Source: Sporosarcina beigongshangi (GTDB lineage: Bacteria > Actinomycetota > Actinomycetes > Actinomycetales > Micrococcaceae). From it: a stretch of DNA of 64,000 bases. Positions within the stretch are counted from its first letter, which is position 1. Every line of letters begins with the position of its first letter. The notes below the pieces were generated by a model. The model saw nothing but the letters and a program-made list of their open reading frames with translations. It searched no databases and was not told the origin of the DNA. This document shows, piece after piece, positions 25,606 to 37,402 of the stretch. The stretch lies in the NCBI RefSeq assembly GCF_016820535.1, contig NZ_JADHDY010000001.1:137221-201220 (forward strand), read 5' to 3'. A program made the position numbers and the translations under genes.

Positions 25606-26463
25606 TTAGAAGATAAACACCGGGAAGGTAGACACCTTCCACAGCGACAGCGCCACAAGAATGACAACAACGGCTGCCATGCCGCCCCACTGGATGAGGT
25701 TGCGGTTCTTCACCGGGGCGTAGGCGACGGCCGTGGCACACAGGGCTCCGGCCACCAGCCCTCCCAGGTGCGCCTCCCAGGCGATGCCCGGCACCATGAA
25801 ACCGATGACGGCGTTGATCAGCAGGAGCACGACAATTTGGCGCAGGTCACCGCCGCGCTTCTTCTGGACGACAAAGAGGGCTCCGAACAGCCCGAACACG
25901 GCGCCGGAGGCACCTACCACCCAGGTGTCGTACGGGGCGATCAGCAGGACACCGACGGAGCCGGCGAAGGCGCTGACAAGGTAGAGGGCCAGAAAACGGG
26001 CCCTGCCGAAGGCCGGTTCAAGGGCGTTGCCCAGGATCCACAGGGCGTACATGTTGAATGCAATGTGCATGATGCTGGTGGAATGCAGAAATGCCGACGT
26101 CAGCATCCGCCACGGCTCCGACTCTGTCAGCGCCGGTGCATAGGCGAAGGTCTGCATGATGAAATTGTCAGGAACGAGCCACAAGAGGGCATAGCCGACC
26201 AGGCAAATGGCCATCATGGTGATGGTGACAACCGGCCGGCCGGCACGCGCCACACCGCCGAAGATGGTCCGGCGGGAAGTGACGGCCTTGCTGGTCTCGC
26301 GGACACAGTCCACGCACTGCACCCCCACTGCGGCGCTGCGCTGGCATTCCGGGCACGCAGGGCGGCCACACCGCTGGCAGCTCACGTAGGAGACACGGTC
26401 GGGGTGGCGCGGGCAGACAGGTGAGCCCACGGCGGGGCCTTGGACCGGGTACGGCGTGCTCAT
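25606..26463 (-). CDS. rhomboid family intramembrane serine protease
   Basis: 285 aa. An N-terminal cytoplasmic zinc-ribbon/B-box-like part has Cys17, Cys29, Cys32, Cys37, Cys40, Cys50 and Cys53. At least six transmembrane helices follow. The catalytic pair is Ser186 (GASGAVFG) and His232 (AHLGG); HIAFN is the conserved helix-2 block. The start MSTPYPVQG was chosen as the first residues before the zinc ribbon. It is downstream of ppiA on the same strand with a hairpin between, a common actinobacterial arrangement. Substrate unknown. Confidence 0.93.
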   Translation of the reverse strand: MSTPYPVQGPAVGSPVCPRHPDRVSYVSCQRCGRPACPECQRSAAVGVQCVDCVRETSKAVTSRRTIFGGVARAGRPVVTITMMAICLVGYALLWLVPDNFIMQTFAYAPALTESEPWRMLTSAFLHSTSIMHIAFNMYALWILGNALEPAFGRARFLALYLVSAFAGSVGVLLIAPYDTWVVGASGAVFGLFGALFVVQKKRGGDLRQIVVLLLINAVIGFMVPGIAWEAHLGGLVAGALCATAVAYAPVKNRNLIQWGGMAAVVVILVALSLWKVSTFPVFIF

Positions 26464-26503
26464 CGTGAATATTCCTTGATGGTTATATATAAGGAAGGCT
26501 CCA

Positions 26504-26530
26504 GCCGCCGGCACATGCGGTGCCGGCGGC
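26504..26530 (-). terminator. hairpin between ppiA and the rhomboid gene
   Basis: An 11-bp perfect GC-rich stem (GCCGCCGGCAC with its complement) with a 5-base loop lies in the 104 bases between the ppiA stop and the rhomboid start. No long T-run follows directly, so termination is probably partial. Confidence 0.5.
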
Positions 26531-26567
26531 CGAAGCCAGGAAAGCAAATAGGAGCCTGGGGCCCCGT

Positions 26568-27110
26568 TTAGAGCTGCTCGACGGTGACGGAGTTGATGAC
26601 AACGTCTTCGCGCGGCTTGTCGCCGGCACCGGTGGCCACGCCCTCGATGGCGTCTACCACAGCGCGTGAGGCCTCATCGGTGACATCGCCGAAGATGGTG
26701 TGCTTGCCCTGCAGCCAGCTGGTGTTCACGGTGGTGATGAAGAACTGTGAACCGTTGGTGCCGCGGCCGCCCTGGATGCCGGCGTTGGCCATGGCGAACT
26801 TGTAGGGCTCGTTGAAGTTGAGGTCCGGGTTGATTTCATCGTCGAACTGGTAGCCGGGGCCACCGACGCCGCGGCCCAGGGGATCGCCGCCCTGGATCAT
26901 GAAGTCCTTGATGATGCGGTGGAAGATGGTGCCGTTGTACAGCGGGGCGGTGGTCTTCTCGCCGGTTGCCGGGTGCGTCCATTCCTTGGTTCCGGTTGCC
27001 AGGCCGACAAAGTTGTCCACCGTCTTGGGAGCGTGGTTGCCAAAGAGGTTGACCTCGATGTCGCCTAGGCTCGTGCTGATAATTGCTTTTGCGGTTGGGA
27101 TAGCAGTCAT
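26568..27110 (-). CDS. ppiA: PpiA, cyclophilin-type peptidyl-prolyl isomerase
   Basis: 180-aa cytoplasmic cyclophilin that catalyses cis-trans isomerisation of Xaa-Pro bonds. Family blocks are visible: FHRIIKDFMIQGGDP, GYQFDDE, FAMANAGIQGGRGTNGSQFFIT and LQGKHTIFG, which contain the active-site Arg, Phe, Met and Gln residues. No signal peptide is present. It sits at the conserved position near gyrA and upstream of the rhomboid gene, divergent from the repeat-rich membrane protein. Confidence 0.97.
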   Translation of the reverse strand: MTAIPTAKAIISTSLGDIEVNLFGNHAPKTVDNFVGLATGTKEWTHPATGEKTTAPLYNGTIFHRIIKDFMIQGGDPLGRGVGGPGYQFDDEINPDLNFNEPYKFAMANAGIQGGRGTNGSQFFITTVNTSWLQGKHTIFGDVTDEASRAVVDAIEGVATGAGDKPREDVVINSVTVEQL

Positions 27111-27246
27111 GGCGATATTCTGCCACGACTAAGTGGGAGTTTTCTGACAACTCAGGCCATTCCGCGCGCGGCGAACTGTGGCGGGATAGCAACGACCACG
27201 TTGTGGACGTAGGCTGAACATGAAACTGCTGACATCTGGAGGAAAT

Positions 27247-28284
27247 GTGAAGAAGGTCGACCGTTTTACCCAAAGTTTGGAAGATTCACTCAACACCGGC
27301 GTGGATTGGGCGGCCCCCCACGTTGAACACGCCAAGGACTGGACGGCTCCCCGGGTAGAGGCTGCGCTGGCATGGGCCGTTCCGCGGATCGAAAAGGGCA
27401 TCGAGCAGGCTTCCCCCATCGTTCAGGACGGGCTGCGCAAAGCAGCCCAGTACACGGCCGACGGCGTGGCCACCGTGACACCCAAGCTCCAGGAAGGCCT
27501 TGAAAAGTTGGCGCCGAAGATCTCCGATGCCGTGGATGAAGCAACGCCCCACATCCAGGAAGCGCTGACCAGGACGGGCCCGGCCATCACCACAGCCAAG
27601 GACAAGGTCGTCGACGATTTCATCCCGCTGTTCTCCGAAAAGCTGGGCGATGCCGCGCACGCCGTCGAATCCGCGTTGGAGAAATCCCAGGCCCCGCAAA
27701 AGGTGGAGCTCGTGGCCGCCAAGCTTGCCGGAAACAAGAAGGCCATTGCCAAGGCTGAGAAGGCTGCCCGGGAATCCGCCAAGACACTGGCCGCCGATCT
27801 CAAGAAGGCAGCGAAGGATGCGGCAAAGTCGGACAAGAAGTCCGGCAAGGGCTGGATTGTCGTGGGCATCATTGTCGCGGCCGGCGCCGCAGGAGTTGCA
27901 GCATGGAAGGCCTCCAAGCCCGTTGCAGACCCCTGGCAGACACCTGCGCCCGTGGTTCCCGCCAGTCCTGTTCCGGTCCCGGTTGCCGCGGACGACGGCG
28001 CCGCCAAAGCTGCAACGGTCGCCGACACAGTGGGGGAGAAAGTGGCGGACACAGCCGAATCCGCCAAGGAAAAGGCTGCTGACGTCCAAGATAAAGTGGC
28101 AGACGCTGCCGACGATGCGAAGGACAAGGCTGCCGGCGTTGTAGAGTCCGCCAAGGATGCGGCCGCTGACGCAAAGGACAAGGTGGAGGATGCCGCTGCC
28201 GAGGTAAAGGACAAGGCCTCCGACGCCGCGGAATCCGCCAAGGCAGCCGCCGCCAAGCCGAAGCCGAAGGATCCCAAGCAGTAA
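27247..28284 (+). CDS. LEA-like repeat protein with one membrane helix
   Basis: 345 aa. The N-terminal 200 residues are amphipathic helical repeats with Trp/Pro-containing units (VDWAAPHVEHAKDWTAPRVE and so on). A single transmembrane helix (about 212-230, WIVVGIIVAAGAAGVAAW) is followed by a Pro/Val linker. A C-terminal run of 11-residue-like repeats has the pattern AxDAKDKxADVxESAKD, similar to LEA/apolipoprotein coils. GTG at 27247 was chosen because GGAGG lies 6 bases upstream; an ATG nine codons earlier lacks a ribosome site. The function is unknown; envelope stabilisation or stress protection would be a guess. Confidence 0.85.
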   Translation: MKKVDRFTQSLEDSLNTGVDWAAPHVEHAKDWTAPRVEAALAWAVPRIEKGIEQASPIVQDGLRKAAQYTADGVATVTPKLQEGLEKLAPKISDAVDEATPHIQEALTRTGPAITTAKDKVVDDFIPLFSEKLGDAAHAVESALEKSQAPQKVELVAAKLAGNKKAIAKAEKAARESAKTLAADLKKAAKDAAKSDKKSGKGWIVVGIIVAAGAAGVAAWKASKPVADPWQTPAPVVPASPVPVPVAADDGAAKAATVADTVGEKVADTAESAKEKAADVQDKVADAADDAKDKAAGVVESAKDAAADAKDKVEDAAAEVKDKASDAAESAKAAAAKPKPKDPKQ

Positions 28285-28314
28285 GTTTTACCGCTGCGTC
28301 GTGTTTGGCGTTTG

Positions 28315-28345
28315 CAGGGCCGGGATCCAGGAGATCCCGGCCCTG
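28315..28345. terminator. terminator hairpin after the LEA-like gene
   Basis: A perfect 13-bp stem (CAGGGCCGGGATC with its complement) and a 5-base loop, between two converging genes, so it can act on both strands. The T-run is weak. Confidence 0.75.
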
Positions 28346-28361
28346 CTGTATTTGGTCTACG

Positions 28362-29273
28362 CTAGGACGCGTCTTTGGGCTTCTTTCGGGGCCGGAGCCG
28401 CCTGGGCTGGTTCTTCAGGCCGCTGCGGCCCTGGCGCATGATGACAATTGCCAGCCCGGCCAGGATCAGTGCGAGCCCAACATAGGTGCCACCCGGCAGT
28501 TCCTGTCCGAGGAAGATTCCGGCCAGTAGTGCAGCACCCGGGATTTCCAACAGGATCATCATGGACACCACGAGTGGGGAGATGGTGGCCAACAGGTGAT
28601 TAAAGATGGTGTGTCCAAGGAGTTGGGCCGCCACCGTGACAGCAATGATCCCCACCCAGGCCCCTGCAGGGATGTCCACGAGGGGCTGCCCGAAAACAAG
28701 GCACATAGCCAAGATCACCACGGCACACAATCCGTAGCAGATGCTGGAGTAGACGCTCGTGGACAGCGTCTTGCGGGCCCGGGCACCGGCGAGGGTGTAG
28801 ACCGCTGCGAGGGCACCTCCCGCGACTGCCAGCAGGTCTCCCAGCAGTGCCTCACGGGAGACTCCCATGTCGAACCCCGTGATCACCACGACACCCATGA
28901 GTGACGTGCCCAGGCCCAGAACCACCGGCCGTGCCGGCTTCCGGCCCCTGATCCACTGAAACAGGGCAATCCATGCTGCCTGAAGGCAAACCAGGGCCGT
29001 AGCAGCAGCCACGCTGGTCAATTTCACGGAGGTGACAAAGCAGGCAAAGTGCAATGCCAGCGCTGCGGCTGCAATGACAAGGTATTTCAGTTCCGAACGG
29101 CTCAGTGAGGTGAACTGGGACCTGTCCTTCAGCACCGCGGGGATGCCGAGGGCTGCGGCACCGAATATATTGCGCCAGAGGGCAATGGTCAGGGGCGGCG
29201 CCATGGTGGCTGCCATGATCGGACCGGATGCCGACACGCCCAAAATGCCGACGACGGCCAGAAGTATGATCAC
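28362..29273 (-). CDS. EamA-family (DMT superfamily) transporter
   Basis: 303-aa protein with ten predicted transmembrane helices built as two EamA halves (about 5-135 and 150-285), ending in a very basic tail (RSGLKNQPRRLRPRKKPKD). Members export or import metabolites, including amino acids and nucleosides; the substrate is not apparent. The start lies in the first helix, so a slightly earlier non-ATG start is possible. It converges with the LEA-like gene and follows the tRNA-Ala terminator. Confidence 0.9.
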   Translation of the reverse strand: MIILLAVVGILGVSASGPIMAATMAPPLTIALWRNIFGAAALGIPAVLKDRSQFTSLSRSELKYLVIAAAALALHFACFVTSVKLTSVAAATALVCLQAAWIALFQWIRGRKPARPVVLGLGTSLMGVVVITGFDMGVSREALLGDLLAVAGGALAAVYTLAGARARKTLSTSVYSSICYGLCAVVILAMCLVFGQPLVDIPAGAWVGIIAVTVAAQLLGHTIFNHLLATISPLVVSMMILLEIPGAALLAGIFLGQELPGGTYVGLALILAGLAIVIMRQGRSGLKNQPRRLRPRKKPKDAS

Positions 29274-29356
29274 CGTTCAAGCCTAAGCCACCCGGGCGGC
29301 ACGGGCCTTCAGCGGACAGGCACCTGCCAGTGGCCCTGGGGGTCCTGTTAAAACAA

Positions 29357-29386
29357 AACAACCCCGATCCGAAGACCGGGGTTGTT
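29357..29386 (-). terminator. terminator of the tRNA-Ile/tRNA-Ala unit
   Basis: On the minus strand AACAACCCCG pairs with CGGGGTTGTT around a small loop, followed by TTGTTTTA. It lies six bases after tRNA-Ala. Confidence 0.88.
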
Positions 29387-29392
29387 TATTCA

Positions 29393-29468
29393 TGGTGGAG
29401 GCACGGGGACTCGAACCCCGAACCCCCTGCTTGCAAAGCAGGTGCGCTACCAATTGCGCCATGCCCCC
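29393..29468 (-). tRNA. tRNA-Ala(TGC)
   Basis: 76-nt minus-strand cloverleaf with the 3' CCA encoded. The acceptor is GGGGGCA/TGCCTCC, the anticodon loop TTTGCAA has anticodon TGC, and the T-loop is GTTCGAGTC. It follows tRNA-Ile downstream of gyrA, as in other actinobacteria. Confidence 0.97.
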
Positions 29469-29659
29469 ATGAGGCTGATTCAGTATATATGAATCAAGGC
29501 CGATTCAATCAACTGAATCTGTTGCCTTGCTCCACGTTGTCTTCACAACTTTGGATTCCCGCCATTTCTTATTCAGAAATGCTGCAGCACCCAAAGCCGT
29601 GACAACTATCAACAACTTCTTCACTGCACACCATCCTGACCAAGAACCATTGGGTTCCG

Positions 29660-29733
29660 TGGGCGTACCTGGACTTGAACCAGGGACCTCTTCGTTATCA
29701 GCGAAGCGCTCTAACCGCCTGAGCTATACGCCC
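29660..29733 (-). tRNA. tRNA-Ile(GAT)
   Basis: 74-nt minus-strand cloverleaf, acceptor GGGCGTA/TACGCCC with discriminator A. The anticodon arm TTCGCTGATAACGAA gives anticodon GAT; the T-loop is GTTCAAGTC. CCA is not encoded, unlike its neighbour tRNA-Ala. Confidence 0.97.
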
Positions 29734-29850
29734 TCACCGGCCCTCATCGGGCCGAGACAAAACTTTACCGCACAGAATACGAAAGTCCAAAATCGGCGGG
29801 CCTGAACACTTCTCAGGCCCGCCGTTTCCCGGATTTATGCGGAATTTTCA

Positions 29851-30393
29851 CTAATCGTCGGTCAGTGTGACACCAATTCCGCCCACCAAGGTGGAGGAAA
29901 TGTTGTACAGCCAGGCCGAAAGGACTGAAAGTGTGGTCAACAGCACTACGTTGACGACGGCGACGATGGTGGAGAATGATGCCACCTGTCCCAGCGAGGC
30001 AAAACTGAGCAGGTCGAACGGCGTGCCGGCCTCCTGGCCCTGAATCTCGTTGATGAACTGGTTGACCTTGTCGAACAGGCCCATGGCATCGAGTACTGAC
30101 CAGAGCACGATCGTTGCCACGACGGTGATGATGCCCAGGGCGACGGACAGGAGAAACGCCATCTTGAGAACCGACCATGGGTCGATCTTGCTGATCAGCA
30201 GCCGCGCACGGCGTGCCTTGGCTTTGGGGGCAGGCTTGACCAATGTTGGTGGCGCTTTGGGCCGGGGTGCCGCCGCTGCCGGGCGCTGGGCCGACGGTGA
30301 ATTAGGCGCGCCGTTGGGACGTTGTGGCGGGCGGACAGGGGCACCTACCTTGGGTGCTGAACCAGGCCGCGGAATCGGCTTATTGGTGCTCAA
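29851..30393 (-). CDS. DUF3566 transmembrane protein next to gyrA
   Basis: 180 aa. A Pro/Ala-rich basic N-terminus (about 1-70) precedes the DUF3566 domain, with [27 protein letters not shown] as its start, and two transmembrane helices (about 77-103 and 141-164). The C-terminus ends [10 protein letters not shown], the usual family end. The gene overlaps the gyrA stop by four bases, so it is co-transcribed and coupled. This neighbour of gyrA is conserved in actinobacteria; its function has not been settled as far as I know. Confidence 0.93.
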   Translation of the reverse strand: MSTNKPIPRPGSAPKVGAPVRPPQRPNGAPNSPSAQRPAAAAPRPKAPPTLVKPAPKAKARRARLLISKIDPWSVLKMAFLLSVALGIITVVATIVLWSVLDAMGLFDKVNQFINEIQGQEAGTPFDLLSFASLGQVASFSTIVAVVNVVLLTTLSVLSAWLYNISSTLVGGIGVTLTDD

Positions 30394-33035
30394 TCGGTAC
30401 CTCCAGTTATTCCGTCATTACTGCTTAACGGTACTTCATCATTCCGTTGGACCGTTTCGAGTGCCCCTGCGGACTCCGAAGGCGCCTGGGCGTCTTCATC
30501 CATTTCGTCGTCTTCTTCAAGGCCACGCTCAGTATTCCGTGCAATGCCGATAATGCGGTCGTTCTTGTCCGGCTTTGCAAAGATGACGCCCATGGTGTCG
30601 CGCCCCTTGGCGGGAACCTCGGAAACGTTGGATCGAACCACCTTTCCGCCGCTCATGACGACCAGGACTTCGTCCTCCTCCTGCACGATCAGTGCGCCAA
30701 TGAGATCGCCCCGGTCTTCCACCAGCTTGGCCACCTTGATGCCCAGTCCGCCGCGTCCCTGCAGCCGGTATTCTCCGACGGCGGTTCGCTTGGCGTAGCC
30801 TCCCTCTGTGACAATAAACACAAATGATTCATCTGTGACCACGGAGGCGGACAGCAATTCGTCAAAGTCACGGAACTTCATGCCCGTCACGCCTGAGGTT
30901 GCCCGTCCCATTGGACGCAGGGCCTCGTTGGTGGCGGTGAAGCGGATTGACTGCCCCTTGCGGGACACCAGCAGGAGGTCGTCGGTGTCGGAGACCAGCT
31001 GCGCCGAGACGAGCTCGTCGCCGTCGCGCAGGTTGATGGCAATGACTCCCGCGGAACGGTTCGTGTCATAGTCCTCAAGCGTGGTCTTCTTGACCAGACC
31101 ATTCCTGGTGGCCAGCACCAGGTAGGGCGACTGCTGGTAGTCCTTCAGTTCCATGACCTGGGCGATTTTCTCGTCAGGCTGGAACGCCAGCAGGTTTGCC
31201 ACGTGCTGGCCCTTCGCGTCACGGCCGGCCTCGGCCAGCTCATAGGCCTTGGCGCGGTAGACGCGGCCCAGGTTGGTGAAGAAGAGCAGCCAGTGGTGAG
31301 TGGTGGTGACAAAGAAGTGCTCGACGACGTCGTCCCCGCGCAGCTGTGCACCCTTCACTCCCTTGCCGCCGCGGTGCTGCGTGCGGTAGTTGTCGCTTCG
31401 TGTGCGCTTGACGTAGCCGCCGCGGGTGATGGTGACAACCATTTCCTCTTCGGGAATGAGGTCTTCCATGCTCATGTTGGGGTCGTAGCCCATCATGATC
31501 TCGGTGCGCCGGTCGTCGCCGAACCGTGCAGTGATCTCTGCGAGTTCGTCGCTGACAATGCCGCGCTGAACTTCGGGATCAGCAAGGATGCGGTTGAACT
31601 CCGTGATCATGGTTTCCAGGACATCGGCGCGGTCCTGGATCTTCTGGTGCTCCAGGGCGGCCAGCCGGCGAAGCTGCATGTCCAAAATGGCCTTGGCCTG
31701 GGTATCGTCGATGTCGAGCAGCTGGATCAGGCCGTCGCGGGCCTCTTCGGTGGTGCTGGAACGTCGAATGAGGGCGATGACCTCGTCAAGGGCTTCCAGG
31801 GCCTTCAAGAGTGCACGCTGGATGTGTGCTTCTTCCTCGGCCTTTCGCAGGCGGAACCTGGTCCTGCGGACAATGACGTCCATCTGGTGGGTGACCCAGT
31901 GGCGGATGAAGGCGTCGAGCGGCAGGGTGCGGGGCACGCCGTCGACAATGGCCAGCATGTTGGCGCTGAAGTTTTCCTGCAGTTGCGTGTGCTTGTACAG
32001 GTTGTTCAGGACCACCTTCGCCACGGCATCGCGCTTGAGCACGATGACAAGGCGCTGGCCGGTGCGTCCGGACGTCTCGTCGCGGAGGTCGGCAATGCCG
32101 GCAATCTTCCCGTCCTTGACGAGGTCGGCAATCTTGATTGCCAGGTTGTCCGGGTTCGCTTGGTAGGGCAGTTCCGTGACGACGAGGCAGGTGCGGCCCT
32201 GGATCTCCTCAACGTTGACCACCGCCCGCATGGTGATCGAGCCCCTGCCCGTGCGGTAGGCATCCTCGATACCCTTGCGGCCCAAGATCTGGGCACCGGT
32301 GGGAAAATCGGGTCCCTTGATGCGCTCAATGAGAGCTTCAAGCAGCTCCTCGCGGCCCACTGTGGGGTTGGCCAGGTACCACTGGACGCCTTCGGCAACC
32401 TCGCGCAGGTTGTGCGGGGGAATGTTCGTGGCCATGCCCACGGCGATGCCGGAAGAACCGTTGACCAGAAGGTTGGGGAAACGGGACGGCAGGATGGTCG
32501 GTTCCTGGTTCTTGCCGTCGTAGTTGTCCTGGAAATCAACGGTTTCCTCGTCAATGTCGCGGACCATCTCCATGGCAAGGGGAGCCATCTTGGTTTCCGT
32601 GTAACGCGGGGCGGCAGCGCCGTCGTTGCCGGGCGAACCAAAGTTGCCCTGCCCCAGAGCCAGCGGATAGCGCATGGTCCAGTCCTGGATCAAGCGGACC
32701 AGGGCATCGTAGATGGCCGTGTCACCGTGCGGGTGGTACTGGCCCATGACCTCGCCGACCACGCGGGCGCACTTGTTGAAGGAGCGCTCCGGGCGGTAGC
32801 CGCCGTCGAACATCGCGTACAGCACGCGGCGGTGGACGGGCTTGAGGCCGTCACGGACGTCCGGCAGTGCACGCCCGACAATGACCGCCATGGCGTAGTC
32901 CAGGTAGGAGCGTTTCATCTCATCCTGGAGATCAATCTGCTCTACCTTGTCATGGAGCAGGTTTCCTTCATGAACCTCAACCGCGCTCTCATCCGTGGTG
33001 GACTCGTCCGGGTTCTGGGGTGTTTCGTCACTCAT
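30390..33035 (-). CDS. gyrA: DNA gyrase subunit A
   Basis: 881-aa subunit that breaks and rejoins DNA during supercoiling. The catalytic Tyr145 lies in APRYTETKM. The quinolone-determining region reads [10 protein letters not shown] (101-110), so the position matching E. coli Ser83 is Thr106 and that matching Asp87 is Asp110. The C-terminal beta-pinwheel carries the GyrA box QRGGKGVKG and ends with an acidic tail. It follows gyrB by 68 bases on the same strand. Confidence 0.98.
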   Translation of the reverse strand: MSDETPQNPDESTTDESAVEVHEGNLLHDKVEQIDLQDEMKRSYLDYAMAVIVGRALPDVRDGLKPVHRRVLYAMFDGGYRPERSFNKCARVVGEVMGQYHPHGDTAIYDALVRLIQDWTMRYPLALGQGNFGSPGNDGAAAPRYTETKMAPLAMEMVRDIDEETVDFQDNYDGKNQEPTILPSRFPNLLVNGSSGIAVGMATNIPPHNLREVAEGVQWYLANPTVGREELLEALIERIKGPDFPTGAQILGRKGIEDAYRTGRGSITMRAVVNVEEIQGRTCLVVTELPYQANPDNLAIKIADLVKDGKIAGIADLRDETSGRTGQRLVIVLKRDAVAKVVLNNLYKHTQLQENFSANMLAIVDGVPRTLPLDAFIRHWVTHQMDVIVRRTRFRLRKAEEEAHIQRALLKALEALDEVIALIRRSSTTEEARDGLIQLLDIDDTQAKAILDMQLRRLAALEHQKIQDRADVLETMITEFNRILADPEVQRGIVSDELAEITARFGDDRRTEIMMGYDPNMSMEDLIPEEEMVVTITRGGYVKRTRSDNYRTQHRGGKGVKGAQLRGDDVVEHFFVTTTHHWLLFFTNLGRVYRAKAYELAEAGRDAKGQHVANLLAFQPDEKIAQVMELKDYQQSPYLVLATRNGLVKKTTLEDYDTNRSAGVIAINLRDGDELVSAQLVSDTDDLLLVSRKGQSIRFTATNEALRPMGRATSGVTGMKFRDFDELLSASVVTDESFVFIVTEGGYAKRTAVGEYRLQGRGGLGIKVAKLVEDRGDLIGALIVQEEDEVLVVMSGGKVVRSNVSEVPAKGRDTMGVIFAKPDKNDRIIGIARNTERGLEEDDEMDEDAQAPSESAGALETVQRNDEVPLSSNDGITGGTD

Positions 33036-33103
33036 AATCTTTATATTCCATTCCCAATATATGTCGGTTTCGCACTATTTCTAAAGGGGCGCTTTCGGCC
33101 CGT

Positions 33104-35380
<2,277 letters not shown>

Positions 35381-35538
35381 CTACCTTGCGGCGGGCACAG
35401 ATGGTGGCTCAACGTGCCCTAGAACGCGTAAAAAGCGGCTCAGGGCGCAATTGCCAGCTCTTCTTTAAGGAGATGTACGCCCGATGGGGTTTGAATGGCC
35501 CTGCAGCGCCTTGGACAGCTTGCGTCCGACGGCGGACA

Positions 35539-36129
35539 TCATCCGTAGGTGTCACGGGGGCCGCGGCCCTTGACGTTTCGGAATCCCTTGCGCCAGCTGG
35601 GTGCCGCAGGGCCGAGGACCATAATTTTGGTGACGACGCCGCGTCCCAGCACATCGTCAAACTTTGCCAGCAAGGATGCCGACAAAAGCCGCAGCTGTGT
35701 GGCCCAGCTAGTGGAATCGCATCTGATGTGAAGCGTGGTCTCCTCAAAACTCTCTGGCTGACAATGGGCGGCGATGTCCGGGCCCACCAAGGTGTCCCAT
35801 TGGGACATGACCGAGCCCACGGCCAGCGGCGAGCTCCATCCCCTGTCAGAGACGAGGCGGCTGACCACGTTGCCCAGGCCCTGCGGATCCCTGCCACCTC
35901 CGTACTTGGCATCCAGGAACGGCTTCCGCTTGTTCTTGGGTACGGCCTTTTCGCCCAGCCGGCTTCTCGGAATCCGCAATTCACCCCGACTTTTGGCAAT
36001 TGTCCGCATGCGGTTCAAGGCTGCCTGCGCAGCGTCGACCTCCGTGACATGGTCAATTGCGGCAGCCTCCCTGCTGCTTTTTTTTCCCACGGGATCATTG
36101 TGTGGAAATCCCGGAGGATTCTCAGCCAT
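35539..36129 (-). CDS. dciA: DciA-like DUF721 protein
   Basis: 196 aa from the ATG at 36129, whose codons overlap the end of recF. A basic N-terminal part precedes a C-terminal DUF721/KH-like domain (about 95-185: VGSVMSQWDTLVGPDIAAHCQPESFEETTLHIRCDSTSWATQLRLL). The family loads or recruits the replicative helicase in bacteria that lack DnaC/DnaI, which fits its place between recF and gyrB. An earlier ATG five codons upstream is possible. Confidence 0.92.
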   Translation of the reverse strand: MAENPPGFPHNDPVGKKSSREAAAIDHVTEVDAAQAALNRMRTIAKSRGELRIPRSRLGEKAVPKNKRKPFLDAKYGGGRDPQGLGNVVSRLVSDRGWSSPLAVGSVMSQWDTLVGPDIAAHCQPESFEETTLHIRCDSTSWATQLRLLSASLLAKFDDVLGRGVVTKIMVLGPAAPSWRKGFRNVKGRGPRDTYG

Positions 36130-37351
36130 GGGGTACGACCCCACCGGGTATCACCTGGACGGTTGCCCCCGCCAGTTCCGCCGGAATGTCTTCACCCACA
36201 GCCGCAGTGACAAGAACCTGTTCGGCCTCGGCAACCATGCTGGCCAGTTTTCGGCGACGTTGGGCGTCAAGCTCGGCAAAGACATCATCCAAGATCAGGA
36301 TGGGCTGGTTGCCGTCAATGTGCTTGTCCTCATCCAGGACGTGGAAAGAAGCCAGCCGCAGCGCCAGTGCAATGGACCACGATTCCCCGTGGGATGCGTA
36401 ACCGCGTGCGGGCGCCTGGCCCAGCAACAAGTCGACTTCGTCCCGATGAGGGCCCACCAGCGACATGCCCCGCTCAAGTTCGCGCTTGCGGGAAGAGGCC
36501 AACTCCACGCGATACTTTTCCACCAGTTCAGACACCGAACAAAGCGACAGGTCGGCGCCTTCGTCAACCGCATCCAAGATCCCGGCAGTTGGCTGGCCGG
36601 ATGCGTAGGAGGAGGCGCCGTCGTACTTTTCAACTTCATTCAGACTGCTGCGGTAAATGGCCCGCAACAATTTTGACCCGTCGGTGAGCTGGGCATATGC
36701 CTCGGACATGTGCGGTCGCAGCCGGTTGAGCAGTTCCAGGCGAGCCGCCAGCAGCTCGGCCGCAACGACGGCCAGGTGCTCATCCCACACGTCGAGGGTG
36801 GCCAGATGCGATTCGGAAACGCCCGAACGGGAAAAATGCTGCGACCTGGCGGACTTCAACAAGGCATTCCGCTGTTTGAGCACCCGGTCGTAGTCGCTGC
36901 GGGTGCCGGCGTGGCGGGGCAGCAGGACCACGAGGAGGTCGTCCAGGAAGCGGCGGCGGTTGCCGGGATCCCCCTTGACGAGAGCCAAGTCCTCGGGTGC
37001 AAACAAGACGGTGCGGCAGATGCCGAGTATGTCCCTTGCCCGGATGGGATTGGCTCGGTTGATGCGGGCCCGGTTTGCGCGGGATGCATTGATTTCCACC
37101 TCAACCATGACCTTCTGGCTGCCGCGGACCAGTTGGGCACGGACTAGGGCCCGATCGGTGCCGAATCGGAGTAGAGGGCCGTCGCTGCTCACCCGGTGGG
37201 AGGAAAGCGTGGAAAGGTAACCGATGGATTCGACAAGATTGGTCTTGCCCAGACCGTTGGATCCAACGAGAACCGTCACGCCGGGGGACAGGGAGAGATC
37301 GACCTGGGCGTAGCTGCGAAAATCGGTCAGCGAAAGGTGTTCAAGATACAT
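36122..37351 (-). CDS. recF: RecF, recombination mediator ATPase
   Basis: 409-aa SMC-like ATPase that helps load RecA at gaps on stalled forks. Walker A is GSNGLGKT (30-37). The N-terminal MYLEHLSLTDFRSY is the family signature, the ABC signature lies in the LERGMSLVGPHRDEV region, and Walker B is QPILILDDVFAELD. Its stop overlaps the dciA start. It follows gnd after 51 bases. Confidence 0.97.
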   Translation of the reverse strand: MYLEHLSLTDFRSYAQVDLSLSPGVTVLVGSNGLGKTNLVESIGYLSTLSSHRVSSDGPLLRFGTDRALVRAQLVRGSQKVMVEVEINASRANRARINRANPIRARDILGICRTVLFAPEDLALVKGDPGNRRRFLDDLLVVLLPRHAGTRSDYDRVLKQRNALLKSARSQHFSRSGVSESHLATLDVWDEHLAVVAAELLAARLELLNRLRPHMSEAYAQLTDGSKLLRAIYRSSLNEVEKYDGASSYASGQPTAGILDAVDEGADLSLCSVSELVEKYRVELASSRKRELERGMSLVGPHRDEVDLLLGQAPARGYASHGESWSIALALRLASFHVLDEDKHIDGNQPILILDDVFAELDAQRRRKLASMVAEAEQVLVTAAVGEDIPAELAGATVQVIPGGVVPHG

Positions 37352-37402
37352 GGAGCCAAGCTTTGTGCCGTATTTTTTGCACAGGAAGGGTTGGGTGCAC
37401 TG

